DNA from: Kitasatospora acidiphila
GTDB lineage: Bacteria > Actinomycetota > Actinomycetes > Streptomycetales > Streptomycetaceae
NCBI RefSeq assembly: GCF_006636205.1
Contig: NZ_VIGB01000003.1
Location: 4,144,501-4,208,500 of the forward strand
Length of the DNA: 64,000 nt
Direction: 5' to 3'
This document shows positions 1 through 7,458 of this stretch, piece after piece. The position numbers were made by a program, and so were the translations under genes. Under the pieces are notes generated by a model. It worked only from the letters and a program-made list of their open reading frames with translations. It made no database searches and had not been told where the DNA came from. Numbering within the stretch: the stretch's first letter is position 1; every line of letters begins with the position of its first letter.

Positions 1-505
1 GGGTGAGGGCGGCGTCCATCTCGATGTCGTCCAGCCCGAGCCCGTCGAAGGCGGCCAGCTCGTGCTCGTACTTGGTCATCAGGCCCGGGCCGAGCGGCGG
101 CCGGGTGGCGGCCAGACCGATCACCCAGGGGTGGGCGAGCAGCAGCTCGCGGTTCTCGGCGGCCACGGCGGTCACCCGGGTGCGCCAGGCGGTGGCGGCG
201 GGGTGGGTGGTGCGGGGCATCCGCAGGTAGACGGTGTCCAGCATCAGGTCGAGCAGCTCGGCCTTGCCCGGCACGTAGGTGTAGAGCGTCATCGGTGTGA
301 CGCCCAGCCGCTGGGCGATGGCCCGCATGGTGAGCGCGTCCAGCCCTTCGCGGTCGGCCAGTTCAACGGCGGTGTCGACCACCGTGTCCACGCTGAGCTG
401 CTGCTTGGGCCCGCGCGCCGCCACGCCGTGCCCGGGTTCGCGCCACAGCAGTTCCAGGGTGCGCACCGGGTCGCCTGCGCCACTGCGGTCCTTCGCCTTC
501 GCCAT
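1..505 (-). CDS. TetR-family transcriptional regulator (partial, runs off left edge)
   Basis: A TetR/AcrR-type repressor whose C-terminal part lies outside the window. Read from the ATG at 505, the N-terminus is a short basic tail followed by a helix-turn-helix with the typical DTAVELADREGLDALTMRAI and LGVTPMTLYTYV segments (about residues 28-65). A C-terminal effector-binding domain starts at once after it. It is divergent to the VOC gene at 599, and the 93-bp gap carries a perfect 10-bp inverted repeat, so it probably represses itself and that gene. The ligand cannot be deduced. Family call is firm; gene length is unknown because of truncation. Confidence 0.9.
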   Translation of the reverse strand, partial: MAKAKDRSGAGDPVRTLELLWREPGHGVAARGPKQQLSVDTVVDTAVELADREGLDALTMRAIAQRLGVTPMTLYTYVPGKAELLDLMLDTVYLRMPRTTHPAATAWRTRVTAVAAENRELLLAHPWVIGLAATRPPLGPGLMTKYEHELAAFDGLGLDDIEMDAALT

Positions 506-537
506 GGGGACATCTTCCCGCAAGCCCTGGCGCATTT

Positions 538-570
538 CTCTGTACGCTGTATAGAGTACTGCGTACAGAG
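538..570. promoter_or_regulatory. Inverted-repeat operator between the TetR and VOC genes
   Basis: CTCTGTACGC at 538-547 and its exact reverse complement GCGTACAGAG at 561-570 flank a 13-bp spacer containing a TATAGA-like -10 element. The site lies midway between divergent starts at 505 and 599, as expected for a TetR operator controlling both genes. The sequence is seen directly; the binding protein is inferred. Confidence 0.7.
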
Positions 571-598
571 TTCACGCGAGCGCTTGGGAGAGCTTCAG

Positions 599-982
599 AT
601 GCAGGTCACCAACACCGCCATCTGCTTCACCGTCGACGATGTCGCCGGCTCCGCCGCCTTCCTGGCCAGGCACTTCGGCTACCAGGAGGCGATGTCCGCC
701 GACGGCTTCGCCTCCCTGACCCGGGACGACGCGGCGGGCGTGATCTTCCTGCGCCGGGGACTGGAAGTCCTCCCGGCCGACTTCCGGGACCAGCGCGCGG
801 CCGGCACGATCCTGGCCCTCACCGTCGCCGACCTCGACGCCGAATACGCCCGACTCCGGTCCGAGGGCGCCCCGATCACCCTCCCGCTGCTCGCGGAGGA
901 GTGGGGCGAGCGCCTCTTCCAGGTCACCGACCCCAACGGCGTGGTCATCGAACTGCTGGACTGGGCCGGGGCCGCGCAGTGA
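599..982 (+). CDS. VOC (glyoxalase/bleomycin-resistance-like) family protein
   Basis: A 127-residue single-module vicinal-oxygen-chelate protein. It opens with a beta strand (MQVTNTAICFTVDDV), followed by the helix typical of VOC folds (AGSAAFLARHFGY), and closes with the family's C-terminal signature FQVTDPNGVVIELLDW, whose Glu is usually a metal ligand. The open frame extends upstream, but the ATG at 599 comes just after the operator and gives the normal VOC N-terminus. Members include glyoxalases, antibiotic-binding proteins and dioxygenases; nothing here fixes the substrate. Divergent placement with a TetR regulator fits an inducible detoxification or resistance role, which is inference. 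Confidence 0.85.
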   Translation: MQVTNTAICFTVDDVAGSAAFLARHFGYQEAMSADGFASLTRDDAAGVIFLRRGLEVLPADFRDQRAAGTILALTVADLDAEYARLRSEGAPITLPLLAEEWGERLFQVTDPNGVVIELLDWAGAAQ

Positions 983-1086
983 GCGGATGTGAGTCGGACC
1001 ACCTGATCCGATGCGCCGCGAGCGATGATTTCCGGGTGAGGACGGGGTCTTCATTGCCGTAGGGCCGCAGACGAGGAGGCAGTGGG

Positions 1087-1683
1087 ATGCGCGTGGTGGT
1101 AGTTGAGTTCATCAGCATGGACGGGGTCGTGCAGGCACCGGGAGGGCCGCAGGAGGATGTGGACGGGGGATTCGCGCACGGGGGCTGGTCCCATGCGTTC
1201 TTCGATCCCGAGGTGGTGGGCGGGGCGTTCGCGGCGGGGCTGGGGAACGCCGAGGCCCTGCTGTTCGGGCGGCGGACCTGGCAGACCATGGCGGCGGCGT
1301 GGCCCGAGCGGGCCGGGGATCCGTTCGCGGACCGGATGAACTCGCTGCGCAAGTACGTGGTGACCGGCACGCTCGGCGATGCCGAGCTGACCTGGCACAA
1401 CACCGTGCGGATCGACGGGGCGCGGGCCGTCGAGGAGGTCCGCGCGCTGCGGGCGGCCGACGGCGGGGAGTTGGCGATGATGGGGAGCCCGACGCTGGTG
1501 CGGGCGCTGCTGGGCGAGGGCCTGGTGGACCAGTTGACGCTGATCCAGATGCCGGTGATCCTCGGCGGCGGCAAGACGATCTTCCCGGCGGACGGCGGCA
1601 AGCGGAGCTTCGAGCTGGTCTCGTCGGTCGCCGCCAAGACGGGGGCGGTCGTCAACACCTACCACCCGGCGAAGGAGGGCTAG
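1087..1683 (+). CDS. Dihydrofolate reductase-like (RibD C-terminal domain) protein
   Basis: A 198-residue stand-alone RibD_C/DHFR-fold protein, common in actinobacteria and thought to be an NADPH-dependent reductase of unknown substrate. Visible marks are the N-terminal strand MRVVVVEFISMDGVV, the LLFGRRTWQTM segment (about residue 60) in the cofactor region, and the C-terminal GEGLVDQLTLIQMPVILGGGKTIF stretch typical of the family. The ATG at 1087 follows a purine-rich GAGGAGGCAGTGGG. Its TAG stop overlaps head-on with the TAG stop of the converging gene at 1680. Family call is solid, physiological role unknown. Confidence 0.88.
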   Translation: MRVVVVEFISMDGVVQAPGGPQEDVDGGFAHGGWSHAFFDPEVVGGAFAAGLGNAEALLFGRRTWQTMAAAWPERAGDPFADRMNSLRKYVVTGTLGDAELTWHNTVRIDGARAVEEVRALRAADGGELAMMGSPTLVRALLGEGLVDQLTLIQMPVILGGGKTIFPADGGKRSFELVSSVAAKTGAVVNTYHPAKEG

Positions 1684-2367
1684 GACGACCAGTCCGCCAG
1701 CAGCGCGCGGGCCGCGCCGCGCGAGACGTCGGTCAGCAGGTGGGTGGCCCAGGCGGCCAGGAAGAGCAGCCCGATCCCGACCAGCGAGGCGCGGGTCAGC
1801 TGCCAGAACGACGCGATGTAGTAGACGTGGTGGACGTGGTGGGCGTCGGTGTAGTCGAAGAGCCGGTAGCCGGGCCAGCCCACGTAGGTCGGGAACACCC
1901 AGTTCCAGGCCGGCAGCGTGGCCAGCGCCAGCCCGGTGCTCCACAGGGTGACGGCGACGCAGAAGCTGAACACCCGCCAGGGGAACATCAGCACCTGGTA
2001 CCCGGCCGCCCGCCACCCCGCGCCGTCCCGCAGCCGCGCGCCGACCCGCCCCAGAAGCCGGCCCCTCGGGCACGGCCACCGGGGCGGGCGCGGCCAGCGG
2101 CAGGCCCAGCTGCCGGTGCACCCGGTGGAGCTCCAGTCGGCCCAGGCCCCGGGCGCCGGCCAGCAGCAGGGCGAGCACCGGCAGGCCGAGCACCGTGACC
2201 AGGGTGCCGGCGCCGATCGAGAACAGGGCGATCACCCAGGTGAAGCCGGTGATCGCGGTGACCAGCGAGGTGCAGATGTAGCCGAGTTCGCGCAGCGTCC
2301 GGTGGCCGTACCGGGCGCCCCGGGCCGACGGGGTGGTGGTCGCGGTCGCGAAGGTCGTCGTCGTCAT
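1680..2367 (-). pseudogene. Putative sensor-domain membrane protein, frameshifted
   Basis: Resembles the stand-alone actinobacterial 'sensor domain' membrane proteins whose relatives are fused to histidine kinases. From ATG 2367 the frame encodes a hydrophobic hairpin (YICTSLVTAITGFTWVIALF, then LVTVLGLPVLALLLAGAR) and a Leu/Arg-rich linker as far as VAVPEGP. Near 2055 the frame is lost, and the natural continuation (LLGRVGARLRDGAGWRAAGY, then MFPWRVFSFCVAVTLWSTGLALATLP) is in another frame ending at 1680. The total of 688 nt implies one extra base, probably in the CCGGCT stretch. That makes it the only insertion-type shift among the broken genes. It may be intact in the real genome. Confidence 0.7.
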
Positions 2368-2431
2368 GCCTCCAGCCTGCCGGGGCGGGCGCCGCGCGGT
2401 AATGCGGCTGCCCGGCGAACCCGGGGTGGGG

Positions 2432-3028
2432 TTAACCCCCCGCTGCCCCGCCCACCGTGGTGCCGCCCGGGCTCCACTCGTGCTCCAGCAGCGAGTACTG
2501 CAGCGCGTCGTGCCACTCGCCGCGCAGGTGGAGGTCGTCGCGGATCCGGCCCTCCAGCTGGAAGCCGGCCTTGCGCAGCACCCGGGCCGAGGCGAGGTTG
2601 GCCGGGTCCAGGCGGGCGGCCAGTCGGTGCAGCCCGAGCTCGCCGAAGGCGAAGTCGCACAACATCCGGGCGATCTCGGTGGCGTACCCGAGCCCCCAGG
2701 CGTCCCGCCGCAGCGCGTACCCGATGAACGCCGCGCGCTGCGCCTCGGTTCCCTCGATGCCGAGCACCGCGTTGCCGAGCGGCACGGCGTCCTCGCCGTC
2801 CTCGGTCAGGGTGGCGGCCATCCGGAAGACGGTGCGCGGCTGCTTCTCCGCCTCGTCCAGGTAGAGCGCGACCTGGTCGGCGCAGTCCTCCCGGTCGCGC
2901 GGCTCGAACGGGAGGTAGCGGGCGGTCTGCGGATCGCCGAAGATCGCGTGCAACGCGTCGACGTCGCGCGGCACATGGTGGAACTCACGGATGGTGAGCC
3001 GTGGCCCGGTGAGCAGGACGGGGTGCAT
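2432..3028 (-). CDS. GNAT-family N-acetyltransferase
   Basis: A 198-residue acetyltransferase of the RimJ/RimL-like subgroup that transfers acetyl from acetyl-CoA to an amine, such as a protein N-terminus or small molecule. It starts with the characteristic MHPVLLTGPRLTIREF strand. The acetyl-CoA site is at RRDAWGLGYATEIARML (about residues 108-124), and the closing motif NLASARVLRKAGFQLEG is typical of the subgroup. The ATG at 3028 was preferred over longer readings because the family begins at this strand. The start is only 43 bp from the divergent gene at 3072, so the promoters must overlap. Substrate unknown. Confidence 0.9.
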   Translation of the reverse strand: MHPVLLTGPRLTIREFHHVPRDVDALHAIFGDPQTARYLPFEPRDREDCADQVALYLDEAEKQPRTVFRMAATLTEDGEDAVPLGNAVLGIEGTEAQRAAFIGYALRRDAWGLGYATEIARMLCDFAFGELGLHRLAARLDPANLASARVLRKAGFQLEGRIRDDLHLRGEWHDALQYSLLEHEWSPGGTTVGGAAGG

Positions 3029-3071
3029 GGCACGTACGGTAGTGCCCGCCGAAGCGGTTACCGTACCGGTC

Positions 3072-3983
3072 ATGGACGACGAGAACCTGCGGCTGGCACC
3101 CCGGCCGCACACCGCTGAGCTGCTGCGTTGGGCTGCCGAGCAGGGTCTCGACCCAGTGCCGGAGGGTCCGCTGAACGCGGTCCTGGCGCTGCTCGAACTG
3201 GGTGACGCCCGGATGTACGACGGCTTCCCCGAGCTCACCTCCGCGCTGGTGCAGGAGCTGCTCTACGAGCGGATCCACCTCTATGTGCAGCCCGCCCCGG
3301 ACGAGGACCCGCTGGCCTACGGCGCCGCCGTCCGACTGCTGATCGACCACCAGCGGGCGGCCCGGCGGTTGAACGCCAAGCGGCAGCAGCGGCTGCACGA
3401 GGAGGCCGAGTGGCAGGGCGAGCTGCTGGCCGGGCTGCTGCGCCAGCCGCACCTGCTGACCTGGCCCCGGCTGTACACCCTGCTGCTGCGCGCCGCCGGG
3501 GTGGACACCGCCGACGAGAACGCGGTGCGGGCCTGGCTGGACTGGTTCCGGGCGCTCGATCCGCATGACCGGATCGCGGTGCTGGCCGAACTCACGGAGC
3601 TGGAGCAGCCGGAGGGCGTGGACGGCTGGACCGAGGGCGTGCTGCTGTCGATCGGCATGGCCACCGACGGCGCCCGGCTGCTGGTGGAGGACCACCTGAA
3701 GCAGCGCAGCTACCGCAACCTGGCCGATCTGACCGCCCTCGGCCTCCCGATGCCCGCCGAACTGGCCGGCGACCTCCCCGAGTTCGAGGCGGCAGTGCAG
3801 GCCGAGGCGGTGCGGCTGCTCGGGCAGTGGACGGTTCCCGGGCTGCCGGAGCTGCTGCTGACGGAGTATCAGGACCTGGCGCCCGAGCCGGGCGCCGCCG
3901 AGGTGGACCAGTACATCGTCAAGCGCGGCCTGGTGGAACTGCCGGACATCGGGCAGTGGGACGGCACCGCCGACGGCGAGTGA
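3072..3983 (+). CDS. Hypothetical protein, mostly helical
   Basis: A 303-residue soluble protein that I do not recognise. It is rich in Leu, Ala, Glu and Arg, with repeated amphipathic helices (LLIDHQRAARRLNAKRQQRL, ELLAGLLRQPHLLTWPRLYT) and no signal peptide or membrane segment. No catalytic motif stands out. The acidic tail ends IGQWDGTADGE. The ATG at 3072 follows the divergent GNAT start. Codon use matches the chromosome, and the intact 912-nt frame supports a real gene. The 3' end converges on the M23-like gene with a 21-bp gap that holds a short hairpin. Confidence 0.75.
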   Translation: MDDENLRLAPRPHTAELLRWAAEQGLDPVPEGPLNAVLALLELGDARMYDGFPELTSALVQELLYERIHLYVQPAPDEDPLAYGAAVRLLIDHQRAARRLNAKRQQRLHEEAEWQGELLAGLLRQPHLLTWPRLYTLLLRAAGVDTADENAVRAWLDWFRALDPHDRIAVLAELTELEQPEGVDGWTEGVLLSIGMATDGARLLVEDHLKQRSYRNLADLTALGLPMPAELAGDLPEFEAAVQAEAVRLLGQWTVPGLPELLLTEYQDLAPEPGAAEVDQYIVKRGLVELPDIGQWDGTADGE

Positions 3984-3986
3984 GCC

Positions 3987-4006
3987 AGGGCCGCTCCAGG
4001 GGCCCT
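3987..4006. terminator. Short hairpin between convergent genes
   Basis: AGGGCC (3987-3992) and GGCCCT (4001-4006) can pair across an 8-nt loop in the gap between convergent stops. The stem is only 6 bp and has no T-run, so termination is a weak call. Confidence 0.3.
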
Positions 4007-4898
4007 AGGCGGTGACCCCGTGCGCCTGGAGCCAGGCCAGCGCGTCGACCGGGGCGCCGCCGCCCGGGCGGACCTCCAGGTGCAGGCGCGGGCCGGTGGC
4101 GCGGCTGCCGGTGGCGCCGACCTGGCCGAGCACGGCGCCCTGGGCCAGCTCCCCGCCGGTGGCGGAGATCGAGGCGAGCTGGCAGTACCAGAGCTCGGTG
4201 CCGTCCGGCAGGGTCTGGATCACCCGGTAGCCGTAGCGGCCGGACCAGCCGGCCGAGCTGACGGCGCCGGCGGTGATCGCGCGCACCGGGGTGTGGGCGG
4301 GCGCGGAGATCTCGACGCCGGTGCGCAGCTGCTCCCAGGGGGTGGCGGCCGGGGCGTCGACGGTGTGGCCGGGCAGCGGGGAGACGGCGGCCGGCTGCTC
4401 GGCGGGTGCGACCGCGACGGCTTCGGCGGCCTCGGCGGGAGCCGCCGGCTGCTCGGTGCGGGCGGCCTGCTCGGTGGCGGCCGCCTGCTGGGCGGCCCGC
4501 TTGGCGGCTGCCTCCTGCGCGGCGGCCAACCGGGCGGCCTCCTGCCGGGCGCTCTCCTGGTGGGCGGCGCCCTGGCCGGCCGTCAGCTGGTCGGCGTCCT
4601 CGCCGTCCTCGGCGCCCGGGGCGCCGTCGGCCTGCTGCTGGATCCGGGCAGCCAGCGCCAGCCCGGGGTCCGCCTGGTCGGGCGCGCTGACTGCGGGCGC
4701 GGCACTCGCCGGAGCGGCGGCCGCGGCGGCGGTGGCGGTGAAGCCGGTGGCGCCGAGGGCGGCGGCCATCGCGGTGACTCCGAGCACCGGGGCGCTGGTG
4801 CGGGTCTGCTTGGGCAGCCGGTGGCGGGCGGAGTCGTCGGGCGCGTCGGGGTGGTCGAGCAGGCCGCTGTTGCTGTGCGGGGTGTGCGTCAACGCCAC
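4005..4898 (-). CDS. Secreted M23/LytM-like protein with degenerate zinc site
   Basis: A 297-residue envelope protein. After a charged N-terminus there is a signal or anchor segment (about residues 40-68, VLGVTAMAAALGATGFTATA). An Ala/Gln/Glu-rich coiled linker follows (about 85-170), then a C-terminal LytM/M23 domain (about 190-295). The beta-sheet core is recognisable (GVEISAPAHTPVRAITAG, GYRVIQTLPDGTELWY, LHLEVRPGG). The zinc ligands of active LytM enzymes are replaced: HxxxD reads RTGVE, YxHL reads YCQL, and HxH reads RLH. It is therefore probably non-hydrolytic and may be a regulator like EnvC or NlpD. A c-di-AMP riboswitch lies immediately upstream, linking it to cell-wall control. Confidence 0.85.
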   Translation of the reverse strand: MALTHTPHSNSGLLDHPDAPDDSARHRLPKQTRTSAPVLGVTAMAAALGATGFTATAAAAAAPASAAPAVSAPDQADPGLALAARIQQQADGAPGAEDGEDADQLTAGQGAAHQESARQEAARLAAAQEAAAKRAAQQAAATEQAARTEQPAAPAEAAEAVAVAPAEQPAAVSPLPGHTVDAPAATPWEQLRTGVEISAPAHTPVRAITAGAVSSAGWSGRYGYRVIQTLPDGTELWYCQLASISATGGELAQGAVLGQVGATGSRATGPRLHLEVRPGGGAPVDALAWLQAHGVTA

Positions 4899-4921
4899 GG
4901 GGGGCGCGCTCCTTTCCTTCC

Positions 4922-5076
4922 CTCGCGCCTACCGGGTTAGCTGACGGGTTCGGAGCGGAAGGTCTCCTACCGAGCGGCCCCGGCCGTGGCCGCGATCGCT
5001 CCGATTCACCCCAAGGAACGGTGGTTCCCCGGCTCCCGACCTGCGGTTGAGGCAGGCCTGCGGATTAGGCGACGCG
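4922..5076 (-). ncRNA. ydaO riboswitch: Cyclic-di-AMP (ydaO/yuaA) riboswitch
   Basis: Read on the minus strand, the leader of the M23-like gene contains the conserved blocks of the actinobacterial ydaO aptamer in order. These are CGCCTAATCC, GGTCGGGAGCCGGGGAACC, TTGGGGTGAATCGG, GGTAGGAGACC, and GAACCCGTCAGCTAACCCGG. The closing P1 stem pairs TCGCCTA (about 5067-5073) with TAGGCG (4926-4931). In Streptomyces such riboswitches precede cell-wall hydrolase genes, and c-di-AMP binding reduces expression. The ATG lies about 25 nt after the aptamer. The motif is seen directly; the OFF behaviour is known for the class. Confidence 0.94.
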
Positions 5077-5195
5077 CACGGTGCCGTCAGGGTACGGCGT
5101 TTCCGACCGCGCTGCGTTATCAAACGTTAATCCTAGGAGCTCCTGATTCCAAGCCGCCCTCGTGGGATTGACCGCCCCTCACGCTGAGTGCCGAA

Positions 5196-5213
5196 CTGAG
5201 TACCCGTACTCAG
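5196..5213. promoter_or_regulatory. 18-bp palindrome upstream of the YiaA/YiaB gene
   Basis: CTGAGTACCCGTACTCAG: 8-bp perfect arms around a CC centre, ending 33 nt before the ATG at 5247. The identical 18-mer recurs at 17021-17038, upstream of another small membrane-protein gene, with a degenerate third copy near 17532. Probably an operator for a dimeric regulator; the protein is unknown. Confidence 0.6.
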
Positions 5214-5246
5214 GTGCCCCGCACCGGAGTTGGCGATCCTTCACAC

Positions 5247-5534
5247 ATGACTTCCTCGGTACAGCCGCGGACCACGTCCGCCTACTACGTCCAGGCGATC
5301 CTCTCCTTCGCCCTTGCCGGCAGCGGACTCGCGATCGGCATCGCCTATCTGCCGGTCAGCGCATGGGTGCGCGCCTTCCTCGCGCTCGGCGCGCTCTACA
5401 CCGTGACCTCGGCGTTCACCCTGGCCAAGGTGATCCGGGACCGCCAGCAGGAGGGCGAGGTGGTCAACCGGGTCGACCAGGCGCGCCTGGAGAAGCTGCT
5501 CGCCGAGCACGATCCGTTCCGCGTCGAGTCCTGA
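5247..5534 (+). CDS. YiaA/YiaB-family inner membrane protein
   Basis: A 95-residue membrane protein with two transmembrane segments: about residues 13-37 (YYVQAILSFALAGSGLAIGIAY) and 39-62 (VRAFLALGALYTVTSAFTLA). A short turn lies between, and a charged cytoplasmic tail (RDRQQEGEVVNRVDQARLEK) follows. The pattern matches the YiaA/YiaB two-TM family, whose function is not established. The ATG at 5247 is favoured, although a GTG at 5214, right after the palindrome, would add 11 residues. The 5' region carries an 18-bp palindrome shared with another membrane-protein gene in this window. Confidence 0.85.
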   Translation: MTSSVQPRTTSAYYVQAILSFALAGSGLAIGIAYLPVSAWVRAFLALGALYTVTSAFTLAKVIRDRQQEGEVVNRVDQARLEKLLAEHDPFRVES

Positions 5535-5554
5535 TGCCACTGGCCGTCCAGAGG

Positions 5555-5583
5555 TTGACGGCTATGGCTATTAGCCATAGCTT
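5555..5583 (+). promoter_or_regulatory. Promoter overlapped by TetR-type operator
   Basis: TTGACG (5555-5560) and TAGCTT (5578-5583) are 17 bp apart. A perfect inverted repeat, arm GCTATGGCTA (5561-5570) and TAGCCATAGC (5572-5581) with a 1-bp centre, fills the spacer and reaches into the -10. A bound repressor would block the promoter. The TetR gene at 6480 is the obvious candidate. Confidence 0.75.
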
Positions 5584-5637
5584 TGTGGGTGTCGGCAGCA
5601 GCCGGCGCCCACCGATCCCGGTCAGGAGGCCAGCGCC

Positions 5638-6480
5638 ATGAACGCCACGAACGCCACCAGCACCGCCCCGCAGACCCAGTACCTCCGACTCCCCGGCGGC
5701 ACCCTCGCCTTCGACGACACTCCGGGCACCGGCGGCGGCGCCCCGGTGCTGCTGCTCCCCGGGATGCTCGAGACCCGGCGCAGCTTCCGCCACCTGCGTC
5801 CGCTGCTCAACGCGGCCGGCTACCGGGTGATCACCATGGACCTGCGCGGCTTCGGCGAGTCCTCGATCGACTGGGACGACTACAGCCCGGCCTCGGCGGC
5901 CGCGGACGCCATCGCCCTCCTGGACCACCTGAAGATCGACAAGGCCGTGCTGGTCGGCCACTCCTACACCGGCGCCAGCGTGGTCCGGGTCGCCTCCGAC
6001 GCGCCCGAGCGGGTGGCCGGGATCGTGCTGCTGAACGCCTTCATCGAGAAGGTCCCGGCGACCGCCTTCGAGAAGGCGATGGTCAAGACCCTGGGCTCGG
6101 CGGTGCTGGCCTTCCCCAGGATCTGGGGCTGGTACCTGAACAAGCTGGCCTACCCGGGCGAGGTGACCGAGGAGATCGCCGCCTACAACGCCGGCCTGGT
6201 GGCCGCCCTGCGCACCCCGGGCCGCCGCAAGGCCACCCGGGGCCACGTCTACGGCGACTCGGCGCCGATCGGCTGGAGCACCGGGGTGGACGTCCCGACC
6301 CTGGCGGTGATGGGCAGCAAGGACCCCGACTTCCCCAGCCCGGAGCTGGTGGCGGACCGTCAGGCGTCCGCACTGAACGGCCGTAAGGTGATGATCGACG
6401 GCGCCGGTCACTACCCGCAGGCCCAGTTCCCGCAGGCCACCGCCGACGCCCTGCTCCCGTTCCTGAAGGAGGTGGCCTGA
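5638..6480 (+). CDS. Alpha/beta hydrolase
   Basis: A 280-residue alpha/beta-hydrolase-fold enzyme with a complete triad. The nucleophile Ser is in the elbow GHSYTG (about residue 103), the oxyanion region is LLLPGMLETRRSF, the acid is in VMGSKDPDFPSPE (about 226), and His is in DGAGHYPQAQFP (about 261). The sequence is closest in feel to small-molecule esterases, haloalkane-dehalogenase-like or haloperoxidase-like hydrolases; the substrate is not predictable. The ATG at 5638 follows GGTCAGGAGGCCAGCGCC. Its TGA overlaps the ATG of the following TetR gene (TGATG), so the two are translationally coupled and share the operator-bearing promoter at 5555-5583. Confidence 0.9.
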   Translation: MNATNATSTAPQTQYLRLPGGTLAFDDTPGTGGGAPVLLLPGMLETRRSFRHLRPLLNAAGYRVITMDLRGFGESSIDWDDYSPASAAADAIALLDHLKIDKAVLVGHSYTGASVVRVASDAPERVAGIVLLNAFIEKVPATAFEKAMVKTLGSAVLAFPRIWGWYLNKLAYPGEVTEEIAAYNAGLVAALRTPGRRKATRGHVYGDSAPIGWSTGVDVPTLAVMGSKDPDFPSPELVADRQASALNGRKVMIDGAGHYPQAQFPQATADALLPFLKEVA

Positions 6481-7060
6481 TGCCCCGTGCCGGACTCAAC
6501 CCGGACGCCGTGGTCGACCACGCCCTGGCCCTGATCGACGAGGACGGGCCGGACGCCCTGACCCTGGCCGCCGTCGCCGCCAGGGCCGGGGTCGCCGCCC
6601 CTCGCTCTACAAGCACGTGCCGGGCGGACTGGCCGGACTGCGCCGCCTGATCGCCATCCGGGTCACCACCGACCTGGCCGGGGAACTGCGCCGGGCGATC
6701 GCCGGGCAGCACGGCGAGCCGGCGGTGACGGCGCTGATGCAGGCCTACCACTCCTACGCGATGACCCATCCGCTGCGGTACGCGGCGCTGCCGCAGGCGC
6801 CGCTGCCCGGCGACGAGCAGCTGATGGACGCGGCCACCCTGCTGGTCGGCACCATCTTCGAGATCCTCGCCGACTACGGCATCAGCGACTCCGAGGCGGT
6901 GCACGCGGCCCGCTCGGTGCGCGCCATCGCCCACGGCTTCGCCTCGCTGAGCATCGCCGGGGCGTTCCGGCTGACCGAGGACCTGGCCGAGACCCAGGAC
7001 CGGCTGCTCACCCTGCTGACCGACGGCCTGCGCAACTGGCCGGGCGCGAAGAGCGACTGA
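6480..7060 (+). pseudogene. TetR-family regulator, frameshifted
   Basis: The N-terminal helix-turn-helix starts MPRAGLNPDAVVDHALALID and runs through DALTLAAVAARAGVAAP. At about 6600 one base is missing from a C-run (GCCGCCCCTCGC), and the expected SLYKHVPGGLAGLRRLIA continues in another frame. The rest is an intact TetR C-terminal domain ending at 7060 (LTEDLAETQDRLLTLLTDGL). The length of 581 nt confirms a single-base loss. Its start overlaps the hydrolase stop, and the perfect palindrome before the hydrolase gene is its likely operator. A sequencing error is more likely than a true mutation because the rest is well conserved. Confidence 0.85.
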
Positions 7061-7124
7061 GCGCCGGAGCAAGCGCCGGAGCAAAGGTGATTCTCACCCT
7101 GGTGTGATGGTCTGCGGATCGGAT

Positions 7125-7138
7125 GGGACTAAAGTCCC
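7125..7138. promoter_or_regulatory. DosR/DevR-like box
   Basis: GGGACTAAAGTCCC is a perfect match to the core of the actinobacterial DosR/DevR dormancy box (TTSGGGACTWWAGTCCCSAA). It lies 27 nt before the ATG at 7166. The outer bases do not match (GAT on the left, TCT on the right). Binding is inference. Confidence 0.5.
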
Positions 7139-7165
7139 TCTCACCCGTGGAGACCAGGAGGGGCC

Positions 7166-7399
7166 ATGACCCAGCAGCCCGGCACGGCCGACGGCACCAC
7201 AGCGGTCCCCGCCCAGCGGACCGCCCCGGCGCCGCGGCCCGCCGCCCCCGCCACTGCCACCACCGCACCGGCCGACCCGGCGCAGCCCACCGGCTGGGCC
7301 GCCGTGCGCCGCGGGCTGGCCGTCATCCGCGGACTGCGCTCGCTCGCCACCGTGCCGGCCCGGCCGCAGCCGGGCTACGGCGAGGTGGACGGGCAGTAG
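7166..7399 (+). CDS. Small Ala/Pro/Thr-rich hypothetical protein
   Basis: A 77-residue protein. The first 45 residues are disordered Ala/Pro/Thr-rich sequence, followed by a basic amphipathic stretch (GWAAVRRGLAVIRGLRSLAT) and a short PGYGEVDGQ tail. There is no signal peptide or known domain. The ATG at 7166 has an excellent ribosome-binding site (CCAGGAGGGGCC). A DosR-like palindrome sits just upstream, so hypoxia or redox control is possible. I do not recognise the family; the start signal and promoter-like upstream sequence are the main support. Confidence 0.55.
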   Translation: MTQQPGTADGTTAVPAQRTAPAPRPAAPATATTAPADPAQPTGWAAVRRGLAVIRGLRSLATVPARPQPGYGEVDGQ

Positions 7400-7412
7400 G
7401 GCGCATGACGAA

Positions 7413-7435
7413 GGGGGCCGGGAACCCGCGCCCCC
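7413..7435. terminator. Bidirectional hairpin between convergent genes
   Basis: GGGGGCCGGG and CCCGCGCCCCC can form a near-perfect GC stem with an AA loop, between the stops at 7399 and 7459. No clear T-run on either side. Confidence 0.5.
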
Positions 7436-7458
7436 GACCCCCTCGCCGACCTACTCGG

